DNA from: Daphnia carinata
Lineage: Eukaryota; Arthropoda; Branchiopoda; Diplostraca; Daphniidae
DNA length: 64,000 nucleotides
Assembly: GCF_022539665.2 (NCBI RefSeq)
Contig: NC_081331.1
Location: 10,509,534 to 10,573,533 of the forward strand
Direction: 5' to 3'
How positions within the stretch are numbered: the first letter of the stretch is position 1; every line of letters starts with the position of its first letter. The notes under the pieces were generated by a model. That model ran no database searches, had not been told where the DNA came from, and was given only the letters and a program-made list of their open reading frames with translations. Positions 47,999 to 58,959 of this stretch are shown here, in pieces. The position numbers and the translations under genes are program-made.

Positions 47999-49229
47999 AT
48001 GAGTAAAGAATCTTACCGTTTTCTTGCCACTGGTGGTGCAGGTCCCATTGGTTTTCGCATAGCCATAGGTTTTCTTCAACTAAAACATGAGGTGCTACTC
48101 TTCGATATCAACTACCCCACACAAAAATGGGATTCCAATGTCCGATTTTCTTCTGATGACAACAGTGGAGAAATGGAAGAAATGACGTGTTCGTTTGGAA
48201 AGATGAATTTTGTCCAAGGTAATTGTTTCCATAAATTTTTTCATCACTACAGACAATTATCGTCGATTTGCTGTATCGATCTTAGGAGATGTACGAGACA
48301 TTAACGTACTGATGAAAATTACCAAAACATTACTTGTGTCATCCATACTGGTAAATCTTTATCGAGTCCTAGATCTAAAGGCATTCGTTTATTTACTCGA
48401 TTCCAAATTAAACTTCAAATTCATTAATCATTTGGTTATGGAATGTCCGGCCAACAGCAAATGCCTCGTTACATTGGCGTAATGGAAGACATCTATGTGC
48501 ATGGAACACGAAACGTTATCGAGGCGTGCGCACATAACCACGTCAGAGTTCTGGTGTACACGAGTAGCTCCAACAATACCTTTGGTGGAGATGTCATACT
48601 AAACGGGGACGAAAATTTACCTTACTTTCCTTTACATCGCCACGTTGATCACTCTTCTCGCACGAAAGCCATTGCCGAACAACTGGTTCTTACCAGCAAT
48701 GGAAGGGGTGAACTACGAACGTGCGCCTTAAAACTGCCAGGTGTTATCGGACCAGGAGACACCCGAATTTTGCCGCGCCTTGCTTGGGCTGTACGTAACG
48801 GGCTTCTTGTATTTACCTTCGCCGACAAACACGGTTCTTTTATTGATTGGATCGGGAGGGATAACGCTGTCCAGGGACATGTCAAGGCTGCGTTAAAACT
48901 GGCTGATCTTGATCCCACGAGTTCTGAAATAGGAGGACAAGCTTTCTTTCTTTCCGAAGAACAACCAATGCCTTTTTCTCAGTACACCAAACCGTTATAT
49001 CATCATTACGGCCAGCCTTTACCCACTACTTCCATTGTGGCTCATGCAGTTCGTTATTCTTTCAGTTATCTGGGTACAAAGTTTACTGTCTGTTTTCTCA
49101 TTAGACTTTGTTCCACTTTGCAATTATTCTGAAGTTTAAAAAATGGCCATCACTCACTACTTTTCCATTGACAAAGCCAGAAAATATTTAGGTTACGAAC
49201 CAGTAAAACCAATTATTTGTCTGACGTAA
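47999..49229 (+). pseudogene. Broken inverted duplicate of the SDR42E-type gene
   Basis: The same three-exon design as the neighbour: exon 1 47999-48218 (TGGAGPIG), exon 2 from 48286 to about 48350 (GDVRDINVLMK), and a third block from about 48428 (YGMSGQQQMPRY) onward. Exon 2 has lost one base relative to the intact gene, so it splices out of phase, and no AG acceptor stands at the position equivalent to the start of the third exon. The catalytic motif is SSRTK instead of YSRTK. The membrane region ends in a stop at about 49130, after which ITHYFSIDKARKYLGYEPVK continues in another frame. Long stretches remain well conserved, so the inactivation is fairly recent. Confidence 0.88.
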
Positions 49230-50548
49230 TCTACCGTTTAGCGGAAGACGAAGCGCAGCAACGTTTATGTTTTTAACTGGGCAAAATTATGCTTTTATAT
49301 TTAATTCGATGCAAAATATACTACATCGGAAAAGATCTAAAAAAACAGAGAACATGTCTAACTAGTATGCTAGAACAATAGTATAAATGGTAATCAATGC
49401 TTAATTAACACTCATTAAAGAACGCTTTATGACTCTGTTAACAGTTTTTAAAAGTGGGTTGAATTAGAAACAAATTATTTGCGCATTTAACAATTGTAAG
49501 TCGTCTGATATACTTGGTTTCATCCAGTGTGTAAAGCCAGATTCAGTTAATAAAAGGACGTCTTTGACTGGTCGAGTAATTGCCCTATGTAATTCGGGTT
49601 TAAATGAGAAAAAACAAATTTAGAAATATAATTATTCTTTAACGTTTTTGAAGCGCAATTATACAGAGAACAGAATCTAAAACGAATTTCAAAAAAGCTA
49701 TGCAAACTGTTCCGAGCTTCTTAATTTAAACGAACAATTTATGGGACCCAATTAGAGCCGTAGACTACAGCTGGAAACCCCGGCGGACAGTAGTCTTGGA
49801 AATAATCCAATCAACGGTCAAATCGTTTCTTTCTGTAGCAAAGGGGACATTTTGCAAAGCCTGTACAAAAACGAATTCTTAATTATAGTAGCCAAACGGA
49901 ACACGCTTTGTGCATCATGCCAACTATTCGATTTACGTTCAACTAAACAGGACATCAAAGAAAACGGAACATCTGATAAATAAAGCACTTATGTAGAAAT
50001 GCACGTCCTATTATTAGCTTCAAACTGGTAGGAAATTAGTGCTTATCATCTTAAAAGATAAAACGAGTTGCATATTTTAAATATCAAGTTCAAAAAAAAA
50101 GAAGAATGGAGGGCGTTCGCTGCATATTGACATTCGGGATCGGATTGTAATTTGGGGAGAGTGTTCGAAGTTGTATAAAGCGATTCTATATTACCTCTTT
50201 TGTCTGCTCGTTGAGTGATCCTTGTAAAATTATAAACATTCCATTTTTTGTGCGAAATTCTGATAGCAAGTAGCAAAAAATAAGTAAACACGCTCCATTT
50301 GCTTTTGGCCATTCGGTAACGCATCATCGACGTTAAGTGGTAGAGGAAGTTCAGTCGACTGATATATCACAATTATACACGTTCATTGGCCGGATAGTTC
50401 TTAGATTGGTTTAGGATACGCGTTTGTATAATAGCGTTTATTTTTTTTTTTTTTTTCTTTCTTTTTTTTTTTTTCCTTAGTATTCCATCCATTTCGTGAA
50501 ACATCCAACACGTTATATTATATCTTCATATGCAGACCTATTGAATAT
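49230..50548. other. Intergenic region
   Basis: No gene seen on either strand. AT-rich, with T runs at about 50442-50475 close to the 3' end of the BAG gene. Confidence 0.5.
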
Positions 50549-53500
50549 TCATTGCACTGGGTCTGCATCGTTGGTTTTCTCAACAGGGGCGCATGTCGGT
50601 TGGGTGATATTGATCATCAATTGCGTTACGTGTCTCGTCGGTGATGGTGGCACTGGATTAGCATCGGCCATTGTAATATCAGTCTGCTGCTCTTCAACTT
50701 TGGCATCAGAACAAGTTTCTTCCATCGGCTCGTCTGGCTGAGGTGGAACGTTTTCCACTGTGGCTTCTCCAACTGTGGTTTCTCCAACTTCTCCTTCGTT
50801 CGATCTTTCTATGCCATTGAGAAGTTTCGATTCCAACAAATTGATGCAACGAGTGATGGAAGCGATCGCTTGTCTGCGTGCAGCCCTGACATCATCTCGA
50901 CCCTCCACCTGTACATTATCTAACTTGAGTAATAATCTTGTCAGCCTGTAAATAAAGAGAGTGTTTTCATTAAATTTAATGATGAATAAAACAGAATCGA
51001 AAAGTGATCTAGAATACATTTCATCCAAGAAAAGAAAACCCCGGTCGTGACGATCGCCTCTGAATTCTTCGATACGTGGCAGAAGGCTCTCTGTTTCGCG
51101 TTGGATTCGGTCAATTAGCTCCAAATCTGTAGCAGTTTGGATGCCAGCCGAAGCCGTAGATCCTGCTGATTTTCCAGAATCATCCGATAGTCGATCGTAC
51201 GGTAGCGGGATAGGCACGGAACCATCCCGTACCTCCTCCTTCTGTTCGACTTTAATCAGCTTTTCCGTCTTGCTCGGTTTTTCAGCCATCGGATTACTCG
51301 TAGAAATCGGTATCTGCGTAACTGGAACAGTCTTTTCAACAGACGGATAGAACGGCATAGGGATGGCTGTTTTGCTTCTCTTTTCCGCATCTGAAAATTG
51401 GCCACCCTCCTCCGCCACGGATGGCAGAAGCGGCTCGTCTCGCCCTTCTACCATGATCGGAATGTGACGGATATTGTTACCGCTTCCGCTGCTTGAGTTG
51501 TGATGATGATGTATCGTACGTCGACCAAGACCTGGCGAATCAGTCATTTGAATATTTTCCCGTTGATTGTTGGCAGCATTGTTGGCAGCTTGCGGGACGG
51601 TCGTAGCGAACATGCGCCTTGGACTGCCCATGGAAGCATTATTCTCGCTGTCGGCATGTGGTGCTACTGGAGGAGCAGAACTGGCCCTACAAAATCCACT
51701 TTTGGGCGAGGCTGCTGGACTGCCAGCGGGAAAGTCACCCGTAGCGCTTCTGGCCGCCGGTTTGGGAATACGGGTTCTTGTGCTGGGCGAATCACTCCTG
51801 CCCATTTTACTGTGTTGGGCTGAACCCTGCCAAGCAACGTAATAGCCACGCGATTAATGACAAGAATCGTGAATCATGAGAGAATATAATAAAAAAAAGA
51901 CGTAAAAGGTCAGCGAGCATCGATCTAACAACCAAACTAAACAATCGTTGAATAGTTGCATTAATCAATAGCTTTAAGAACAAAAAAAAATATATTGGAA
52001 TTATATCAAGATCGATAGAGGAATTTCCATTGAAAACAAGAAAAATTTGAATACCAAATCAGATTGTGCTGTTGTTGGCCTTGTATTTTCAGATGTTGGG
52101 CCGCCACTGCCGGCGCTCGAATTGCTTCCGGCGCTACGACCACTGCCACCAGAGGGCCAACGCTGTCGACTTCCGGCGCTGGCACGTCCAAAAGAAGATG
52201 CTAGATCCGCGTCATCCTCAGTCATCCATGCCGGAATATCATCTTGGTGGAAAGCGTAGTTAGAATGATGTGGGTGGTGGTGTTGGGGCAGCGGCCTATC
52301 GGCGCCAGAGAACGCCCGTCGGGCCGTTTCCGTAAATGGGAATCCCGTCTAACAACAATAACAAATTATAATTGGCTATTCCACACAACTAATTGCAAAA
52401 TAACATTCAAAGAGAAGGAAAACTTTCTATCAATAAGTGAAATGGAGCAAATCAAGTTTTGATCCCATCAAGGACCCTTGGTTTGGCCTTATTGATCTGC
52501 TAGATTGCCGTGCCAAAATGGCTTTGCCCCAAACATTGCCTGAGCTCTTTTTCTAACCGTATCAGCGGAAGGATCGACCCAGTGACGGACGTTTAATTTT
52601 AGAGTGGCCACCTACTCCACCCGCAAAAAGGCACTTTTTTTTAAAGAGCTTGCATCTGCTTCTGACTGAAACCAGCACGGTTCTTGTTATTGTTATTCTT
52701 TAGATTACGTCCAGTGCCGCAGAAGATGCGTACACAACGCAGGGAATTGCTGAAGGTGATAACTTCAAACAAAGTTTCATGTGGTATATCGTTCGTACGA
52801 CAACTACCATACATAAAGTTAAAGAAAACGGAAAGAAAATGTGGAAAAAAGAAGGAAGTTTTGGAGTTTTCAACTGGAACTGATTCAAAGCTTTCATGTC
52901 TCTATTTTTATCTCTCTTCTACATCTGTCCCCTTTTCGAATGGTGTGTACTCAACAGCCTGGATGAGAAAGCAAAAATACAAAAAAAAAATGATGCATCC
53001 CTCTCCTCCAAAAAAAAAGGAAGTTGCAAAAGCGCAGTATATAGCGAAATTCCAGAACAGGCAATTGGTGCCTTTACGGTATAATTTTGGCCATGGAAGG
53101 AGTATATCGCTACCGGACGAGGAGCATCGTTAAAGTCACGCGGCGGACCCTGGATGCCGAAAAGATATCTTTCAGACCATTTCTTATACGAATGCTTGTC
53201 TCTTGTTCTTTATCATTCGATCGATCGGCCAATGGGAAGCCAACGGGAGCTACACCTCAATAACAAATAGTTCGCATCGATGTATCAAGGGAAAAGTGCC
53301 AAAATGCTATCTTCTTTTTTTTTGCGTTACTTATTGCGAATATCTGGGACGGCAAGGGCGGTAGACATACATGCATAGGCGGGCTGTGTTCCAAAAAGCC
53401 CTTATTACGTAGGACCAAATGTTGAGACTAAAAGGAGGTCAAATGGGGGAGAAAAAAAGAACGTCGAATACAAAAAAAAAAAAAAGAAAGAAAAAAAAAC

Positions 53501-54130
53501 CCGCGGGAGATAAAAGTCGGAGAAATCAGAACCCCGACTGAACACTTTCTCTTGGGCACATCAAAATGAAACACGAAAAACAAATCAAGGAAAAGAAAGG
53601 AAGATGGATTTTCTCTTATTCTCCATTTTCTTTGTGGGAATGTTTGCCGTAACGGGCTAGGCAATTTCAATTGACGAGTTGCCACCTTATATGGTCTCAA
53701 CACTATTTCTAGATGTTAGCAGCCAATATTAGAGTACACGTTAGCTTCCTTCCAAAACGTAATAAAACGAAGAAAGATGATGTACCTTTTTCTAGATTGT
53801 CATATTAAGTAACCAAAAATAAACAAAACAATAACTTACCCGCTGAGCGGCTGATTCCCACTGTGGTGCCAAACGATCGAAAAACATTTGTCGATGTTTG
53901 TCGAGTTCGTCTCGTAACGATTGGATTACTTGGTCACTAGATTTCCGCTGGGCAGTGTTGTGATATTGTCCAAATGGTGACGACGTTGACGAAGCTGAAG
54001 CGGAGGCTGTTGCCGTTGGATCGGTTGGTCGGCCAAAGTGGGAGCGACGATCGCGGAATCCGGAAGGCGGCCAAGCGAATGTTTGTTCTGAAGTTAAATC
54101 TTCTTCAGCACTGGGATCGCGATGAAACAT
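50549..54130 (-). CDS. stv: BAG-domain co-chaperone, starvin/BAG3 type
   Basis: Four exons, 54130-53840, 52348-52055, 51826-51018 and 50945-50549, giving 596 residues. The protein is mostly disordered (Ser/Pro/Gly-rich, with a His-rich patch). A BAG domain lies at about residues 430-500 (LIDRIQRETESLLPRIEEF, then LTRLLLKLDNV, then AIASITRCINLLESK), which binds the Hsp70 ATPase domain as a nucleotide-exchange factor. Two Ile-Pro-Ile motifs (about residues 317-319 and 367-369) resemble the IPV motifs by which BAG3 binds small heat-shock proteins. No WW domain was found. Family role: chaperone-assisted selective autophagy, muscle maintenance and cold/heat stress recovery. Intron 1 (52349-53839) is unusually long for this window. 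Confidence 0.9.
52349..53839 (-). other. Intron 1 of the BAG-domain gene
   Basis: A 1.5-kb intron with GTAAGT donor and TTAG acceptor. ORFs of up to 149 codons inside it are low in conserved features and look like chance. No nested gene recognised; it is a candidate site for regulatory elements. Confidence 0.6.
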
Positions 54131-55241
54131 TTCGTTTTCTGGGTAGATACTAGCTCAGTGTTCAATGGAAGTCTGTTATATATGTTCAATACTTTACGGA
54201 TGATTACTGTTTCTACGCGCCGCCTCCTTGGGCCGACTTCAGCACCAGAACTGGACAGCCCACATTTTTACCAGACTGTTCTACCATCTTCCATTTCCCC
54301 CGCCTTCGCGATGTTGCCACATCGCTAAGTTCTACTCTCGACGATTCTCGGTTGTTCATACACGAATTTTGTTGCGAAACTTTTTTGCCCGTTTTCCCTC
54401 GGCCTGTCGAAAATACATGGTTTTAGAAGATGAATGAGAACACTGCATGAGATGCAAACATCGCTTATAACTTGGGAATCTTTAAATTTCGTGTGAAAAG
54501 TGTGCAGATGAATTGCTCTTTTTGCACATAAGTTGAAGTCTTTGCCCACTTAAGGCCGTGGGTAGCCGAACGGTTAGTGTTTGCGCTGGAATGACGTCAG
54601 CCTAGGCGATGACATCAACTTCTTAGGCCCTCCCTTTCCTCAGGCTCGATTGACTCGAGCAACTGAGGGTATCGATCAATGGGGTCGGTTTTTCTTGGTT
54701 GCCTTCCAACAGTAGTTTATTATCTCGTGTTGTTCTCTGACATTCATATTTTCTTGTCCACGTTCAGCCAAATACAGTTCTTCAGCCCTGCAGATATATG
54801 ATGACGACAGTGTCTGTCTTTAGCCCGATGCTTTCATCGTCCTACCGGCGTGCTGATTAGTCATACACTTACGGTTCTAACTACCGGTGAATCAGCCTTT
54901 TTTCTTGCTGGAAGAATGCCTTTTGTCGTAAAAACCGCCACAGCTGCTTGATGGTGATTGTGCAAAACGACATTTGTACCAATTTTTTTATTTATGAGAG
55001 ATAAGCTGACATGAAGGTAAACACCTTAACTCATTGACACAACGTCTTGAAACGCACTGCATAAATGTGTTCCATACGGTGGGGGGGAGGGGGGGGGACA
55101 TTTCCGCTTGTCAGCTCAGTTGTCAGATTTGTCACTACTCGTCAGGTATCATTCTTTGCTCTTTCTGAATCATTGGGCAACGTAGCGTACTATAAAATAG
55201 TCAAGGAAAAATATAAACACGACCGTAGGTCTGCAACCACA
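54131..55241. other. Divergent intergenic region between the BAG gene and PTCD1
   Basis: 1.1 kb between the two start codons. It contains a tRNA-like sequence at about 54553-54690 and a G-rich run (55079-55098) near the PTCD1 start. An in-frame upstream ATG at 55065 exists but its translation is not conserved-looking. Confidence 0.5.
54553..54690 (+). repeat. Possible tRNA-derived SINE fragment
   Basis: GGGTAGCCGAACGGTTAGTG resembles the A box of tRNA-derived SINEs, followed by a GC-rich segment and CTCGATTGACTCGAG further on. No complete tRNA fold can be drawn, so the call rests on the A-box-like phrase and composition. Confidence 0.3.
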
Positions 55242-57631
55242 ATGGCAATGCGTTGGCCGTTTTTGTTTGGTGTATCACGAATATTAATTCGTCAGAAAAA
55301 TCATACGTGTGTGCGATATTTTGCTGCGAATGCCACCTCACATATCTCCTCGAACAAAATAGAATTTGATAGAAAATTGTCGTTCAGACAAAATGATCCT
55401 GATGTCTTTGGAACCCTTACTTTGCATGGGAGTCGCGGATCGCAGTCATTAGATTCAATAAATAATCAAGAGTTGCAAGTGGATGAAGGAGATGTTAAAG
55501 AAGAGAAACATCTAAGTTTTCAACCTGCAGACAGAAAGAGTGTTGAAGATTTTGAAAAGGAGATTAGCCAACTAATTGAAAACCGAAAGTTAAAGGATGC
55601 ATTGTTTTGTTTGGAAGTAACCATGAAGGAAGATAGAATCCAGCCATCAATAGGAATCTTTTCTTTGTTAATTGGAGCATGTGGTAGAGCAGGATACAGC
55701 AAAAAAGCCTTTAGTCTTTTCAACCAGGTAAATACTCTTGTGAAAAAATTTATCTTTGATCAAGCCATCCAAACCTAATGGGTTGTATTCGTCCATACTA
55801 GATGAAGAAGAAGGGATTGGACCCTAAAGATTGCCATTATACTGCTCTTTTTAATTCATGTGCAAACTCACCATGGAAGGTTGATGGTTTACAAAGGGCA
55901 AAAGTATTGAGGCAACAGTTGAACGATAGAAATGTTCTTCTGAATAGAGCCCAGTACCATGCAATGATGAAAGGTATTCATCTTTGATAAACTGTGTAAC
56001 ACTAAATCAATTGTTTACCTTTCTAGCGTTTGGTCACTGTGGAGAAATAAACTCAGCTTTGCAAATTGTGGATGAAATGGTCTCCAATAACCTTGTTGTC
56101 ACGACAGAGAGCTTTAATTTCTTGCTTCAAGCATGTATCTCATTGCCTGAAGAAGGATTCACCCGGGCTGTTCTGGTAAAAGATAATAATAATAATAAAT
56201 AAATTTTCTATAAATCTGCCTAATGCTCTACTTTCCCTGTTGTCTCAAGGTCTGGAGGAAGTTAAGAAACATGAGAGTTACTCCGTCAATTTTTTCTTAC
56301 AATCTAATGCTTCGTACCGTCCGCGATTGTGATGCTAAGGAAGTGAATGGCCAACAAAATCTGATTGAGTCCGTTTTGCGTTTAGAAGAGAAATCAGACT
56401 TGCAAGCCAGTAGTATGCTGAACCAGTCAATACTTACAACGTCGGAGTTAACATTAGTTACAGATCAACTGACGGTACGTCCGAACTTGCTTGCTGAAAA
56501 AATCAAGTCTAGCAATATCATGGCTTTGATTGGCCTAGAAAAAACGGAGAACCGGTACCAAAACCTTCATTTAGCTGTGATCAGTTAAATAATTTTGGAT
56601 TCCTTAAATTCATCGCTGAATTTTTGTCTTTAGGTTAGCCCTTTTGGGTGGTATTGAAGGATTTTTGGAAGAAATGAACAAGGATCACGTTCGACCGGAT
56701 ATCAAGACTTTTTCCCTTCTTCTGGAGACGATAGTATCAAACGAAAAAGAGGAAAAAGTATGCGTCTCTTTGTTCATTTGGTAAAATATTTTAATTTACA
56801 GAAGCATTCTTTTTCAGGTGCTAATGGAACAAATGAAAGCATGCGGAGTTACGCCAGATATAAGCTTTTTAAACATTTTCATTAAAAAGCGCCAATTTAG
56901 GCAAGATTACTACGGAGCTCAGGTATAAAACGGACGCAGAAATTTAGTTTCTTATTTTCTATAAAGTTAAATTACGTATCTGATATCAGGAAATATTAAG
57001 TTACTTTCAAGATTACCAACTTTTTCCGGATATTATGACGTTCGGGGTTCTCGCCTTGGGTTGTCGTACTCTTCCAGAAGCCGATTCTCTGCTGAGCGAT
57101 ATGGAAAACGCAGGATTCAGGTTTTTTGTGCAGTTAAACTATACCGTGTGTTTTCGTCTAATTCGTTTTTTCTTGATTGCACGCAGAATGAACATAGAAA
57201 TTTTTGGTTGCCTTTTGAAGAATGCGATTGTTCGCAGAAATTGCTTTTACATTGTAGATCTCCTGAAGCGAGCCGTCAAGATGAATCTAGCTTTAGATGA
57301 GAAAGCTGTGAAACTCTTGGATAAGTTCAAAAGAGAAACTAGGGAAGCCATAGCCAAGCATGTAAGTATTCCTTCCTTTCCCTATTGCTTGTCTTAATGT
57401 TTTTACTTTTAACATTAGGATCGAGGTCTGAAAGTTCCAAAAGTATACGGAGAACGAGGATTTAGGGAATCTTTTAAAATTTTCTGTCTTGAATACAAAC
57501 CTCACATGCAAAAGCTTGAATTAGCTCTAGAACCGCATCCCTGGCAACAGTACCGGTACGACTTGTCGAAAGAAGACCGATCACCCGATCCGCCTTGTCC
57601 ACTCCCTAGTAAAAAAAACTGTACAAAATAA
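55242..57631 (+). CDS. PTCD1: Mitochondrial pentatricopeptide repeat protein PTCD1
   Basis: Nine exons: 55242-55727, 55802-55973, 56027-56175, 56250-56554, 56634-56757, 56818-56922, 56990-57120, 57187-57361 and 57419-57631, giving 619 residues. The start at 55242 gives an Arg-rich mitochondrial presequence. PPR units follow ([94 protein letters not shown]). The C-terminal block [20 protein letters not shown] is characteristic of PTCD1. The family protein acts in the mitochondrial matrix on leucine tRNAs and 16S rRNA maturation, affecting mitoribosome assembly. Introns are 52-79 bases. It converges on NAA60. Confidence 0.93.
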
Positions 57632-57897
57632 AAAGTAAATAATTTCATAAATGAAAGAGGCTCTGTATTTATTTATTTATTTTTTTTTTTTTTGCAATAT
57701 CGATTTTTTTTAAAGACGATTCATACAATATGGCACTCAATTTTTCTTGATACGCTCGCCATCAGAACTTAGCCCATGGCTAGTATTCGAATCACAACCT
57801 GGACGAGAAATAATTCCTGGTCCGGATATCCAGGATATGCGAAAAATCTGACTTTGGTCTCCAGTAGAAGCGTTGCCCGGTCTTCCACTTATCAGGT

Positions 57898-58959
57898 TCA
57901 TAGACTTCTCTGTAACCAGTGCTTCAATTTGGCGTACCAGTACGTCGGGTAGATGTTCTCGTACAAAGCGTTGCACCAATGATAAAGATAATCAGTGCAA
58001 AGAAGTTATGGAAAATAAGTATTTGAATGAATAAATTTAAATATCTTAAATTATTTTGTTTTAAAAAAGGATATAGTAAACCCCAAGGTGGGTGACCCCC
58101 GTTGATATAGAGCACGTACGTAAATCCGTCCTTACACTTCCCATCTACTGAATAGTAGTATGGTAAAAATGAGTGTAACCTAAGTAAACGGTAGATGCTA
58201 TAATGGCCAAATAATTCAAGACCATGATAGAATACCTGAAATAATGTTTTTCGTAAAATCTTATGGCAGCACTATTCATGGTCAGTACATGCAGGTATAT
58301 GGCTTTACAAATTTGATTTTCACTTTGAGTCACATGGGTAAGAAAACTGTCAAGTAATAAAGATGCAACACCCTGTCTCCTGAAGCTTGAGCACACACCA
58401 AGGCTTAGAATGTAGCCCACAGTGCAGTTTGAATACATTCTACCATCCAGAATTCCTTTATCCTGTGCAATGTTTACATACAAAAATAAGGATAAAAATT
58501 AGTTAAAACACAAAGGGCAGACCTCTTTGTTAATGGCATCAGATTGTTTGACTTCAGCTATAAGTAGCCCCACTAGTTTTGATTGGTACACCGCTGCTAA
58601 TGAATAAAACCTTGGATCGGAAGTTATGTCCCTGTACCAAGCCTCTGGGTACTGAATTGGAAACCATTCTTTACACAAATCCTTAACCTGGTAATTACCA
58701 AATGCAAAATTTACAATTTGGAATGTGTGGGTAACAGCAAGGGAAAGTGTACCTGGTCAAGATCAGAGGGACAGAGAAATCTTAACTGCAAATCTGCAGC
58801 GCTCGTAAACAAGGGGCTAAAATACGGAGACGTCGTGTCATGGTTGTCTCGGTTACTATCCTTTGAGTTCGAGTACCTGAAAAATTGAATGCACCACCTT
58901 GTAAACACACGTTTGAGTATGTCAAACCAAAATTACAGATACCAATTAAAGGAGGTCAT
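57898..58959 (-). CDS. NAA60: N-alpha-acetyltransferase 60 (Golgi-associated GNAT enzyme)
   Basis: Six exons on the minus strand: 58959-58943, 58876-58753, 58687-58523, 58462-58236, 58179-58075 and 57994-57898, giving 244 residues (human 242). The tiny first exon encodes MTSFN. Conserved blocks: LRFLCPSDLDQVKDLCKEWF, QYPEAWYRDITSDPRFYSLA, VGYILSLGV, the acetyl-CoA loop RRQGVASLLLDSF (R/QxxGxG/A type), KAIYLHVLTMNSAAIRFYEK, and FTYVLYINGGHPPWGLLDYL. The last block spans the final intron, which has AT-AC ends and U12-type signals. The C-terminal amphipathic segment fits membrane anchoring. NAA60 acetylates N-termini of membrane proteins facing the cytosol. The exact C-terminus is less certain than the rest. 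Confidence 0.92.
57995..58074 (-). other. U12-type AT-AC intron in NAA60
   Basis: Read on the minus strand, the 80-base intron starts ATATCCTTTT, the U12 5' splice consensus. It contains TTCCATAAC, a close match to the U12 branch-point consensus TTCCTTAAC, and ends in AC, with the branch site within about 15 bases of the end. Splicing here restores PPWGLLDYLYHW, matching the family pattern PPWxxLDYxxH. No AG acceptor gives the conserved frame. Confidence 0.85.

Noticed and set aside
47999-49132. Second working SDR42E gene
   Set aside because: Frameshift in exon 2, no acceptor for exon 3, loss of the catalytic tyrosine and early stops.
52684-53133. 149-codon plus-strand ORF inside the BAG gene intron
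   Set aside because: Low-complexity Lys-rich translation with no recognisable domain or splice context.
55065-55241. Upstream in-frame ATG for PTCD1
   Set aside because: The extra 59 residues come from a G-run and sequence without family similarity; the ATG at 55242 gives a typical mitochondrial presequence.
57737-57979. Alternative 80-codon C-terminal frame for NAA60
   Set aside because: Its ending slightly resembles the human C-terminus, but it starts with no ATG or usable acceptor, while the AT-AC junction gives the conserved PPWGLLDYL frame and a stop at 57898. A further intron leading into this frame cannot be fully excluded.
57924-58115. Read-through of the last NAA60 intron as coding
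   Set aside because: It keeps a frame but inserts a hydrophobic stretch unlike the family and loses the LDY continuation.
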